64,000 nt of DNA from Streptomyces sp. SID12488. Lineage in GTDB: Bacteria > Actinomycetota > Actinomycetes > Streptomycetales > Streptomycetaceae. The position numbers were made by a program, and so were the translations under genes. Positions 17,280-25,254 of this stretch are shown here, piece by piece. Numbering within the stretch: position 1 is the first letter of the stretch; every line of letters starts with the position of its first letter. The DNA is taken from positions 1-64,000 of the forward strand of contig NZ_JAAGLT010000018.1 of the NCBI RefSeq assembly GCF_010548275.1, written 5' to 3'. The notes below the pieces were generated by a model. The model searched no databases. It had not been told where the DNA came from and was given only the letters and a program-made list of their open reading frames with translations.

Positions 17280-18565
17280 TTCTGCCTGGCGCGGGTGGCC
17301 TGATCGGGCAGCGGAGGGAGCTGGGCCCGGGGCGGGGCCGTCGTGCGCCACAGCTCCAGGGCCGCCGTGAGGGCCGCGACGACCAGGAGGCCGTTGCGGG
17401 TGAACAGGAGGGCCATGCCGTAGGCGTCGCTGGCGACCACGTGTCCGAAGCCGATCGGGAACTCCAGGACCGTCACCAGGCAGGCGACGACGACCAGGGC
17501 GGCGGGCAGGGTCATCGGGCTGGCCCGGAAGCAGAGACAGACGGCGGCGAGGCCGACCAGCCACACCATGTACTGCGGGCTGATCACCCGGCTGGTCACG
17601 CTGAACAGCAGCACCGCCACGAAGGCGGCGTCCGCGAGGGTGTGCGGCAGGAAGCGGGTGGCACGCAGCCGCCACAGCAGGAGCCAGCCGAAGGCGGCGA
17701 CGGTCAGCAGCAGCGCCACCGTGCTCACCGTCCGCACGTACGGGCCGAGGAACTCGATCGAGCCGTAGTTCAGCGCGACTTGTCCCGCCCAGCCGAAGTG
17801 CCGGCCGGCATGGAAGACGAGGGCGCCCAGCGACTCCACCTCGGTGCCCCGGCCGCCCTGGAAGGTCAGGAAGGCGAAGGCGCCGGGCATGGCCACCGCG
17901 AACAGCGACGCCAGCGCGGCCACTGTCACGGCCGCCGAGGCCCACGCACGCCGCTGTACGGCCCCCACCAGCAGCAGGGCGGGCCAGACCTTCAGCAGCG
18001 CCCCGAAGCCCGCCAGTGCCCCCATGAGGCGCGGATGCCGGGCTCCGGCGAGCAGCGCGGCCACCGCCACGGCGGTCACCATCACGTCGTAACGGGCGTA
18101 CACGGTCGGGCCCAGCAGCGGTACGCCCACCACCCACACCCAGGCGCCGCGCGGCGTCCGGCCGGGGCGCAGGCCCGCGTGGAGGAGGAGGGACAGGGTG
18201 GCGAAGTCGGCGAGGAGGGCCAGCACGAAGAACGCCGACGCGTAGTCCAGGAACGGCAGGGCGCCGGGGGAGAGGATCGCGAGGGCGGCGGCGGGCGGGT
18301 ACTGCCAGGTGACGTCGGCCAGCGGGAAGCTGCCGTCGCGCAGCACCTCGTACCAGCCGTGGTAGATCACCGAGACGTCGCTCGTGACGTCCGGGCCCGG
18401 GAAGACGAACACCTTGAACACGAACAGCAGCAGAAGCAGCCGGGTCAGGCCCCAGACGCCCAGCAGTGCCACGGGGGGCCGCAGCCGCCCTCCGCCCGCG
18501 ATGTCCACGTGAATCCCTGTCCGTTCCTCGTGGCTGGTTCTTCTGGTTCCTTGTGGCTGATTCAT
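17267..18565 (-). CDS. GT87-family (DUF2029) polyprenol-phosphate-dependent mannosyltransferase
   Basis: This 432-residue polytopic membrane protein has about ten helices. The conserved acidic pair lies in the first extracytoplasmic loop (FPGPDVTSDVSVIYHGW), followed by the WQYPPAAALAILSP motif typical of GT87 enzymes such as mycobacterial Rv2181. Such enzymes add alpha-mannose from polyprenol phosphomannose to lipoglycans or secreted proteins. The ATG at 18565 has no clear ribosome-binding site. A GTG at 18508 with CAGGG upstream is an alternative 19 codons in. It is divergent from a PimB'-like transferase, which fits a role in mannolipid synthesis. Confidence 0.88.
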   Translation of the reverse strand: MNQPQGTRRTSHEERTGIHVDIAGGGRLRPPVALLGVWGLTRLLLLLFVFKVFVFPGPDVTSDVSVIYHGWYEVLRDGSFPLADVTWQYPPAAALAILSPGALPFLDYASAFFVLALLADFATLSLLLHAGLRPGRTPRGAWVWVVGVPLLGPTVYARYDVMVTAVAVAALLAGARHPRLMGALAGFGALLKVWPALLLVGAVQRRAWASAAVTVAALASLFAVAMPGAFAFLTFQGGRGTEVESLGALVFHAGRHFGWAGQVALNYGSIEFLGPYVRTVSTVALLLTVAAFGWLLLWRLRATRFLPHTLADAAFVAVLLFSVTSRVISPQYMVWLVGLAAVCLCFRASPMTLPAALVVVACLVTVLEFPIGFGHVVASDAYGMALLFTRNGLLVVAALTAALELWRTTAPPRAQLPPLPDQATRARQNQPS

Positions 18566-18673
18566 GGTGCGTCAACCGGTGGGCGGCCATGATCTCCCGC
18601 TCGACTGTGCGAACGCCATCAAGCGGGGCCGGACACCTGTGAGGGTTCTGGGAGGGTCTGGGAGACGGTTCGG

Positions 18674-18679
18674 TAGGGT
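18674..18679 (+). promoter_or_regulatory. -10 element of a probable leaderless promoter
   Basis: TAGGGT is followed after 7 bases by the GTG at 18687. No ribosome-binding site is present. Confidence 0.5.
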
Positions 18680-18686
18680 CGGCGGC

Positions 18687-19829
18687 GTGCACAAGACCCT
18701 GATCGTGACGAACGACTTCCCGCCCCGTCCGGGGGGTATCCAGGCCTTCCTGCACAACATGGCGTTGCGGCTCGACCCCGACCGGGTCGTCGTCTACGCC
18801 TCCACCTGGAAGCGCGGCCCGGAGGGCGCCCGGGCCACGGCCGCCTTCGACGCCGAGCAGCCCTTCACCGTCGTACGGGACCGGACGAGGATGCTGCTGC
18901 CGACGCCCGCGGTCACCGGGCGGGCCGCCCTGCTGCTGCGTGAACACGGCTGTACGTCGGTGTGGTTCGGGGCGGCGGCGCCGCTCGGGCTGATGGCGCC
19001 GGCCCTGCGGAAGGCGGGTGCCGAGCGGCTGGTGGCGACGACCCACGGTCACGAGGCCGGGTGGGCGCAGCTGCCTGCGGCGCGTCAACTGCTGCGCAGG
19101 ATCGGCGAGTCGACGGACACGATCACCTATCTGGGCGAGTACACGCGGTCGCGGATCGCCTCCGCGCTGACTCCCCGGGCGGCCCGGCGGATGGTCCAAC
19201 TGCCGCCCGGGGTCGACGAGAAGACCTTCCACCCGGAGTCGGGGGGCGCCGCGGTCCGCGCCCGGCTCGGGCTCACCGACCGGCCCGTGGTCGTGTGCGT
19301 CTCGCGGCTGGTCCCGCGCAAGGGGCAGGACACGCTGATCCTGGCGATGCCCCGCATCCTCGCGGTCGAGCCGGAGACGGTCCTGCTGATCGTCGGCGGC
19401 GGGCCCTACGGGCGGGAGCTGCGCAAGCTGGCGCACGAGACCGGCGTCGCCGACTCGGTCCGCTTCACCGGGCCGGTGCCCTGGGCCGAGCTGCCCGCCC
19501 ACTACGGCGCCGGTGACGTCTTCGCGATGCCGTGCCGGACGCGCCGGGGCGGCCTCGACGTCGAGGGGCTCGGGATCGTGTACCTGGAGGCGTCCGCGAC
19601 GGGGCTGCCGGTGGTCGCCGGTGACTCGGGGGGCGCGCCGGACGCGGTCCTGGACGGCGAGACCGGCTGGGTGGTGCGCGGCACCTCCGTGGAGGAGGCC
19701 GCCGACCGGATCACCGTCCTGCTGGGCGACGCCGAACTGCGCGCCCGGATGGGCGAACGGGGACGGGCCTGGGTCGAGGAGAAGTGGCGCTGGGACCTGC
19801 TGGCGGAGGAGCTGAAGGCGCTGCTGTGA
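18687..19829 (+). CDS. GT4 glycosyltransferase, PimB'-like phosphatidylinositol mannosyltransferase
   Basis: This 380-residue cytoplasmic GT-B enzyme would use GDP-mannose to mannosylate phosphatidylinositol monomannoside. It carries the PimB' N-terminal signature NDFPPRPGGIQ, a THGHEAGW acceptor-site region, PPGVDEKTFHP, VSRLVPRKGQD with the conserved Arg/Lys pair, and EGLGIVYLEASATGLPVV containing the nucleotide-sugar Glu. The GTG at 18687 gives the expected start. The open frame 41 codons upstream lacks homology. It is followed closely by acyl-CoA and sterol genes, as in the mycobacterial pimB'-fadD15 neighbourhood. Confidence 0.85.
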   Translation: MHKTLIVTNDFPPRPGGIQAFLHNMALRLDPDRVVVYASTWKRGPEGARATAAFDAEQPFTVVRDRTRMLLPTPAVTGRAALLLREHGCTSVWFGAAAPLGLMAPALRKAGAERLVATTHGHEAGWAQLPAARQLLRRIGESTDTITYLGEYTRSRIASALTPRAARRMVQLPPGVDEKTFHPESGGAAVRARLGLTDRPVVVCVSRLVPRKGQDTLILAMPRILAVEPETVLLIVGGGPYGRELRKLAHETGVADSVRFTGPVPWAELPAHYGAGDVFAMPCRTRRGGLDVEGLGIVYLEASATGLPVVAGDSGGAPDAVLDGETGWVVRGTSVEEAADRITVLLGDAELRARMGERGRAWVEEKWRWDLLAEELKALL

Positions 19830-19876
19830 CGGCAAACGTTCCCTGCTTTTGAACATGTGCAGGTACGCACCTACTA

Positions 19877-19897
19877 GGCGGAACCCAATATTCCGCC
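19877..19897. promoter_or_regulatory. Inverted repeat upstream of the cholesterol oxidase gene
   Basis: Arms GGCGGAA and TTCCGCC are separated by 7 bases and end 12 bases before the ATG. It could be an operator or a structure in the short leader. No ribosome-binding site is evident. Confidence 0.45.
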
Positions 19898-19909
19898 GAT
19901 GCTGCGCCC

Positions 19910-21562
19910 ATGACAGAAAAGCTGATACACCGTCAGTTGATGCAGCATCAGCTGACGAGACGTCAAATACTGGGCATGGCCGCCTTCCAGACGGCCGCCG
20001 CCCTCGGATTCACCCGCGTCGGCCTCCAGTCCGCCCAGGCCGTCGAACCCGCCGCCGTCGAGTCCGCCCCCGCCATCGTCATCGGCTCCGGATACGGCGG
20101 CGCGGTCGCCGCCCTCCGCCTCGGCCAGGCCGGCATCCGCACCCTCGTCATCGAGATGGGCCGCCTCTGGAACACGGCGGGCCCCGACGGCAAGATCTTC
20201 TGCTCCACCGCCGCCCCCGACAAGCGCTCCATGTGGTTCAAGACCCGCACCGAGGCGCCGCTGGCCAGCTTCCTGTGGCTGGACGTCGTCAACAGGGACA
20301 TCTCCCTCTACCCCGGCGCCCTGGACCGCGTGCACTACAACGACATGTCCGTGTTCCTCGGCCGCGGGGTCGGCGGCGGTTCGCTGGTCAACGGCAGCAT
20401 GGCGGTCACCCCGCTCCAGTCGTACTTCGCCGAGCAGTTCCCCAACGTCAACGCCTCCGAGATGTACGGGACCTACTTCCCGCGGGCCCGCGCCATGCTC
20501 GGCGTCAACAGTGTCGACCCCGCCTGGTTCGAGTCCACGGAGTGGTACCGCTTCACCCGGATCTCCCGCAAGCACGCCCAGAACACCGGCCTGAAGACCA
20601 CCTTCGTACCGAGCGTCTACGACTTCGACTACATGCAGCGCGAGGCGGCCGGCACGGCGACCAAGTCCGCGCTCGGCCAGGAGGTCATCTACGGCAACAA
20701 CTACGGCAAGCGCAGCCTCGACAAGACGTATCTCGCCTCGGCGCTCGGCACCGGCAACGTCACCATCACCACCATGGAGCGGGTCAGGGCGATCACCCGG
20801 GCCGCCGACGGGACCTACGTCCTGACCGCCGACCGGATCGACGACACCGGCGCGGTCGTCCAGACCAAGCAGTACGGGTGCACCTATCTGTTCCTCGGCG
20901 GCGGCAGCGTCGGAACCACCGAACTCCTCGTCCGGGCCCGGGAGACGGGCGCGCTGCCCGCGCTCGACGCCAGTGTCGGGACCGGCTGGGGCACCAACGG
21001 CAACGTGATGCTCGGGCGTGCCAACCACCTGTGGGACACGGTCGGGGCGAACCAGTCGACGATGCCGGTCATGGGCATCGACGACTGGGCCAACACCGAC
21101 AACCCCGTGTTCGCCGAGATCGCCCCGCTGCCGACGGGGTTGGAGCACTGGGTGAGTCTCTATCTGGCGATCACCAAGAACCCGCAGCGGGCGTCGTTCA
21201 CCTACGACGCGGCGACCGACTCGGCGCGGCTCGGCTGGAGCGCCGCCCAGAGCGCGGTGTCCGTCGCCATGGCCAAGAAGCTGTTCGACCGGATCAACGC
21301 GGCCAACAACACCATCTACCGGTACGACCTGTTCGGCACCGGCAACAAGGTGTTCGCCGACGACTTCACCTACCACCCGCTGGGTGGCTGCGTGTTGGGC
21401 AAGGCGACCGACAACTACGGCCGAGTGAAGGGGTATTCGAAGCTGTACATCACCGACGGCTCGCTGGTGCCCGGCTCGATCGGGGTGAACCCGTTCGTGA
21501 CGATCACCGCGCTCGCGGAACGGACGATGGCGCGGGTCCTCGCCGAGGACACCGCGCCATGA
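19910..21562 (+). CDS. Secreted cholesterol oxidase (GMC oxidoreductase)
   Basis: This 550-residue FAD enzyme oxidises and isomerises cholesterol-type 3-beta-hydroxysterols to 4-en-3-ones. The N-terminus has a Tat-type TRRQIL motif and a signal ending in AQAVEPAAVE. The FAD dinucleotide motif is IVIGSGYGGAVAA. The C-terminal active-site segments HPLGGC (catalytic His) and GVNPFVTITALAERT (conserved Asn) match the streptomycete ChoA family nearly residue for residue. Length is normal for the family. It stands alone with a short leader and is convergent with a fatty acyl-CoA ligase. Sterol oxidation in soil or signalling by sterol oxidation are both possible roles. Confidence 0.93.
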   Translation: MTEKLIHRQLMQHQLTRRQILGMAAFQTAAALGFTRVGLQSAQAVEPAAVESAPAIVIGSGYGGAVAALRLGQAGIRTLVIEMGRLWNTAGPDGKIFCSTAAPDKRSMWFKTRTEAPLASFLWLDVVNRDISLYPGALDRVHYNDMSVFLGRGVGGGSLVNGSMAVTPLQSYFAEQFPNVNASEMYGTYFPRARAMLGVNSVDPAWFESTEWYRFTRISRKHAQNTGLKTTFVPSVYDFDYMQREAAGTATKSALGQEVIYGNNYGKRSLDKTYLASALGTGNVTITTMERVRAITRAADGTYVLTADRIDDTGAVVQTKQYGCTYLFLGGGSVGTTELLVRARETGALPALDASVGTGWGTNGNVMLGRANHLWDTVGANQSTMPVMGIDDWANTDNPVFAEIAPLPTGLEHWVSLYLAITKNPQRASFTYDAATDSARLGWSAAQSAVSVAMAKKLFDRINAANNTIYRYDLFGTGNKVFADDFTYHPLGGCVLGKATDNYGRVKGYSKLYITDGSLVPGSIGVNPFVTITALAERTMARVLAEDTAP

Positions 21563-21587
21563 CCCGACTCCGGTACCAACTCCTGTA

Positions 21588-23384
21588 CTAACTCTGGTAG
21601 ATAGCCTCGATCTCGTCCGCGTAGTCCTTCGCCACCACATTGCGCTTGAGCTTCAGGGACGGCGTCAGGTGGCCCGACTCCTCGGTGAACTGGGAGGCCA
21701 GAATGCGGAACTTCCGCACCGATTCCGCTTTCGACACCGCGGCGTTGCCGTCGTCGACCGCGCCCTGGATCGCCGCGAGGAGATCCGGGTCGTGGGCGAG
21801 CGACACCGCGGTGGACCCGGCCGGCTTGCCGTGCTCGTCGGCCCAACGGCCCAGGAACTCCTCGTCGATGGTGACCAGCGCGCCCACGAACGGCCGCCCG
21901 TCGCCCACCACCATGCACTCCCCGACCAGCGCGTGCGCGCGGATACGGTCCTCGATCACGGCCGGGGCGACGTTCTTGCCGCCCGCCGTGACGATGATCT
22001 CCTTCTTGCGGCCGGTGATGCTCAGGTAGCCGTCCTCGTCGAGCGTGCCGATGTCGCCGGTGTGGAACCAGCCGTCGGCCAGCGCCTCCTCGGTCGCGCC
22101 CGGGTTGTTCCAGTACTCCTTGAACAGGTGCTCGCCGTGCAGCAGCACCTCGCCGTCGTCGGCGATGCGCACCACCGAGCCGGGCAGCGGCTGGCCGACC
22201 GAGCCGATCTTCTGCCGGTCCCAGGGGTTGAACGTGGTGGCGGCACAGGACTCGGTGAGGCCGTAGCCCTCCAGCACCGTGAAGCCGATCCCGCGGAAGA
22301 AGTGCCCGAGCCGCTCACCGAGCGGGGCGCCGCCGGAGATGGCGTACTCGCCCTTGCCGCCGAGGACGTTCCGCAGCTTGCTGTAGACCAACCGGTCGAA
22401 GACCTTGTGCTTGAACTTCAGGCCGACCGACGGACCGGACGGCTCGTCCAGGGCACGGCTGTACGCGATGGCCGTGTCGGCGGCCTTGTCGAAGATCTTG
22501 CCCTTGCCGTCCGCCTGCGCCTTGGCCCGGGCCGAGTTGTAGACCTTCTCGAAGACCCGCGGCACACCGAGGATCAACGTCGGCCGGAACGCGGCCAGTT
22601 CGTCGGTGAGGTTCTTGATGTCCGGGACGGTGCCCAGCTTGATCGGCGCCATCATCGGCGCGATCTGCACAAGCCGCCCGAAGACGTGCGCGAGCGGCAG
22701 GAAGAGGAGGACCGAGCACTCGCCGGTCCGGAACAGGGGCCGCAGCCGCTCGACGACGTTCCCGCACTCGGCGAAGAAGCTGCGGTGCGTGAGCACACAG
22801 CCCTTGGGCCGGCCGGTCGTACCGCTCGTGTACACGATGGTCGCCGGGTCGTCGGCCTTCGTCCGCGCTCCGCGTTCCTCGACGGTCGCGTCGCTGACGT
22901 CCTGGCCGGCCCGCCCCAGCTCCTCCACCGCGCCGGCGTCGATCTGCCAGACGTGCTTCAGCTCGGGCAGCCGGTCGCGCACCGACGCCACGGAGGCCGC
23001 GTGGCCGTCCAGCTCCACGATGATCGCGGTGGCCCCCGAGTCACTGAGGATCCACTGCACCTGCTCGGCGGAGCTGGTCTCGTACACGGGTACTGTCACC
23101 GCGCCCGCGCACCAGATCGCGAAGTCGAACAGGGTCCACTCGTACCGCGTACGGGACATCAGGGCGACCCGGTCGCCCTGCGCGACCCCGGAGGCGATGA
23201 GGCCCTTCGCGGCGGCGTGCACCTCGGCCAGGAAGGCCGTTGCCGTCACGTCCTGCCAGGCGCCGCCCACCTTGCGGGCGATGACGGCGACATCCGGATG
23301 CTGCGCGGCGTTTCGGCGCACGATGTCGGTCAGATTTCCGTCCGCGGGGACCTCGTACAAAGCCGGAAGGCTGAACTCGCGCAA
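21588..23384 (-). CDS. Long-chain fatty acid-CoA ligase (FadD15-like)
   Basis: This 598-residue AMP-forming enzyme activates long-chain fatty acids as CoA thioesters. The phosphate-binding loop is YTSGTTGRPKG near residue 195. The adenylate motif GYGLTES follows near residue 345, then DGWFHTGDIGTLDEDGYLSITGRKKEIIVTAGGKNVAP. Start is a TTG at 23384, preceded by GAGGAG at 9 bases spacing. The first ordered strand begins soon after. It is convergent with the cholesterol oxidase. A fadD15 homologue sits next to pimB' in mycobacteria, so the neighbourhood is ancient. Confidence 0.93.
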   Translation of the reverse strand: MREFSLPALYEVPADGNLTDIVRRNAAQHPDVAVIARKVGGAWQDVTATAFLAEVHAAAKGLIASGVAQGDRVALMSRTRYEWTLFDFAIWCAGAVTVPVYETSSAEQVQWILSDSGATAIIVELDGHAASVASVRDRLPELKHVWQIDAGAVEELGRAGQDVSDATVEERGARTKADDPATIVYTSGTTGRPKGCVLTHRSFFAECGNVVERLRPLFRTGECSVLLFLPLAHVFGRLVQIAPMMAPIKLGTVPDIKNLTDELAAFRPTLILGVPRVFEKVYNSARAKAQADGKGKIFDKAADTAIAYSRALDEPSGPSVGLKFKHKVFDRLVYSKLRNVLGGKGEYAISGGAPLGERLGHFFRGIGFTVLEGYGLTESCAATTFNPWDRQKIGSVGQPLPGSVVRIADDGEVLLHGEHLFKEYWNNPGATEEALADGWFHTGDIGTLDEDGYLSITGRKKEIIVTAGGKNVAPAVIEDRIRAHALVGECMVVGDGRPFVGALVTIDEEFLGRWADEHGKPAGSTAVSLAHDPDLLAAIQGAVDDGNAAVSKAESVRKFRILASQFTEESGHLTPSLKLKRNVVAKDYADEIEAIYQS

Positions 23385-23666
23385 GACTGCTGCTCCTCAT
23401 AGGGCGCCGGCGCCACGACGTTGTGCGATGCGACGGTGCGGTCCATGGCTCGGGCAAGTACTCACGGATCCTGTAGTTGAATCCTGAGCACGACTGGACT
23501 GCCCGGACGTTACCCGCCGGTATGGCTCCTACGACAGGGGGGTCCGCCGAGATGTTCGCGGCGTCACACGGGTTGGTGTCTTTTACGCACAGTAGTGCAC
23601 GGTTTTCTTGACTGCCCAGTAACCGTGAGCGACCCCCCTGTCCTGTTCACCCATGCCACACACGCC
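23385..23666. other. 282-base intergenic region with a distant 12-bp inverted repeat
   Basis: No gene was found here. GACAGGGGGGTC at 23533-23544 and its exact complement at 23631-23642 flank an 86-base segment that is AT-richer than its surroundings and holds an agtagtgcac stretch. The start of the upstream fadD transcript and the promoter of the next gene must lie within it. Confidence 0.6.
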
Positions 23667-23672
23667 TACTCT
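23667..23672 (+). promoter_or_regulatory. -10 element of a probable leaderless promoter
   Basis: TACTCT is followed after 8 bases by the ATG at 23681, and no Shine-Dalgarno is present. Confidence 0.5.
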
Positions 23673-23680
23673 TGATCGCC

Positions 23681-24487
23681 ATGGCACCCACACCGCGGGG
23701 CAACCCACAGGAGAAGAGGACGCGCGTTCATGTGGTCAGCGACGTGCACGGCAACGTGCGTGACCTGGCCGTGGCCGGTGCGGGCGCGGACGCCCTGATC
23801 TGTCTGGGCGACCTGGTCCTCTTCCTCGACTACGCCGACCACTCGCGCGGCATCTTCCCCGACCTGTTCGGCGCCGAGAACGCGAGCCGTCTCGTGGCCC
23901 TTCGCACCGCCCGCCGCTTCGAGGAGGCGCGCGAGCTCGGGGCCCGGCTGTGGGCGGGCATCGGCATGGACCGGGCGACGGCCATCGAGAAGGCGGTACG
24001 CAAGCAGTACGCCGAACTGTTCGCCGCGTTCCCGACACCGACGTACGCCACCTACGGCAACGTCGACATGCCGACGCTGTGGTCGGAGTACGCCGGCCCG
24101 GGCACCCATGTCCTGGACGGGGAGCGGGTGGAGATCGGGGGCCGCACCTTCGGCTTCGTCGGCGGGGGGTTGAGGACACCCATGCACACGCCGTACGAGA
24201 TCAGCGACGAGGAGTACGCGGCGAAGATCGAGGCGGTCGGCGAGGTCGACGTGCTGTGCACACACATCCCGCCGGAGATCCCGGAATTGGTGTACGACAC
24301 GGTCGCGCGCCGTTTCGAACGCGGCAGCCGTGCCCTCCTGGACGCGATCCGGCGCACGCGCCCCCGGTACGCGCTCTTCGGCCATGTCCACCAGCCGCTG
24401 GCCCGGCGGATGCGGATCGGCGCCACGGAGTGCGTGAACGTGGGGCACTTCGCGGGGAGCGGGCAGCCGTGGGTGCTCGAATGGTGA
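23681..24487 (+). CDS. Calcineurin-like metallophosphoesterase
   Basis: This 268-residue phosphoesterase has the metal-site motifs HVVSDVHGN (DxH), ICLGDLVLF (GD), YATYGNVDMP (GNxD, replacing GNHD), a TH in VLCTHIPPEIPE and a GHVHQP at residue 240. All five blocks of the superfamily are present, so it should be active, probably as a dimetal enzyme on a nucleotide or protein phosphate. The substrate is not identifiable. The ATG at 23681 fits a leaderless promoter. An in-frame TTG three codons upstream is less likely. Confidence 0.85.
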   Translation: MAPTPRGNPQEKRTRVHVVSDVHGNVRDLAVAGAGADALICLGDLVLFLDYADHSRGIFPDLFGAENASRLVALRTARRFEEARELGARLWAGIGMDRATAIEKAVRKQYAELFAAFPTPTYATYGNVDMPTLWSEYAGPGTHVLDGERVEIGGRTFGFVGGGLRTPMHTPYEISDEEYAAKIEAVGEVDVLCTHIPPEIPELVYDTVARRFERGSRALLDAIRRTRPRYALFGHVHQPLARRMRIGATECVNVGHFAGSGQPWVLEW

Positions 24488-24622
24488 CTTCGGCGACCCC
24501 GTTGCCCGCGCTGCCACCGGGTCCTGGTGGCAACGGCCTCCCCTGCGCGGGGTAGCCTTCACGCTGCACATACGTGCGCACCGTCCCTCCCTCACCGGAC
24601 CGCATCTGGAGGAGCCACTTCG

Positions 24623-25063
24623 ATGGCGGAATTCACCAGTTCGAGCATCACGATCGAGGCTGCACCGAACGAGGTGATGGCGGTGATCGCCGACTTCGCC
24701 CGCTACCCGGACTGGACCGGCGAGGTGAAGGAGGCTCAGGTCCTGAAGACCGACGCCCAGGGCCGCGCCGAGCAGGTCCGCCTCGTCATGGACGCCGGCG
24801 CGATCAAGGACGACCAGACCCTCGGCTACACCTGGACCGGTGAACACGAGGTCTCGTGGACCCTGGTCAAGTCGCAGATGCTGCGTGCCCTGGACGGCTC
24901 GTACATCCTGAAGGCGGCGGGCGCCGGAGCGACCGAGGTCACCTACCAGCTGACGGTCGACGTCAAGATCCCGATGCTGGGCATGATCAAGCGCAAGGCG
25001 GAGAAGGTCATCATCGACCGCGCGCTGGCGGGGCTGAAGAAGCGCGTGGAGGAACCCAAGTAG
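24623..25063 (+). CDS. SRPBCC (START-like) family protein
   Basis: This 146-residue polyketide cyclase/dehydrase-type fold protein (EVMAVIADFARYPDWTGEVKEAQVL, with WTGEHEVSWTLV) forms a hydrophobic ligand cavity in related structures. The ATG at 24623 has GGAGGAG upstream. It is followed by an ArsA-like ATPase gene. The same pairing of an SRPBCC protein with an ArsA-like ATPase is known in mycobacteria (Rv2185c-Rv2184c), which suggests a shared but undefined function. Confidence 0.85.
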   Translation: MAEFTSSSITIEAAPNEVMAVIADFARYPDWTGEVKEAQVLKTDAQGRAEQVRLVMDAGAIKDDQTLGYTWTGEHEVSWTLVKSQMLRALDGSYILKAAGAGATEVTYQLTVDVKIPMLGMIKRKAEKVIIDRALAGLKKRVEEPK

Positions 25064-25067
25064 TTTC

Positions 25068-25230
25068 TCGCCCCCGCCGCCCCTACCCGTCCCATCCTTC
25101 TGGGGCTCCGCCCCAGACCCCGCTCCTCAAACGCCGGAGGGGCTGAAATACCCAGCCCGTCCGGCGTTTGAGGACGAGCGCGTTCAGCGCGAAAGGGGGG
25201 TCTGGGGGCGCAGCCCCCAGGGGCGCGGCG
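25068..25230. repeat. Face-to-face pair of Streptomyces intergenic repeats
   Basis: A direct copy of the ctcctcaaacgccggagggg element (core 25122-25142) is followed by an inverted copy (core 25153-25173), so the two can pair into a long hairpin with a 6-base loop and only one mismatch over 20 bp. A second GC hairpin, tgggggcgcagccccca, follows at 25203-25219. The structure separates the SRPBCC and ArsA-like transcripts and probably ends the first. Confidence 0.72.
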
Positions 25231-25240
25231 CAGGCACCGG

Positions 25241-25246
25241 TACCGT
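25241..25246 (+). promoter_or_regulatory. -10 element of a probable leaderless promoter
   Basis: TACCGT is followed after 8 bases by the ATG at 25255. There is no ribosome-binding site. Confidence 0.48.
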
Positions 25247-25254
25247 TCACCCAC

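Noticed and set aside
16572..19856. Very long minus-strand open frame (about 1094 codons) across three genes
   Set aside because: Antisense to the metallopeptidase and PimB'-like genes and overlapping the GT87 gene in another frame; compositionally a GC-bias shadow with no recognisable domain.
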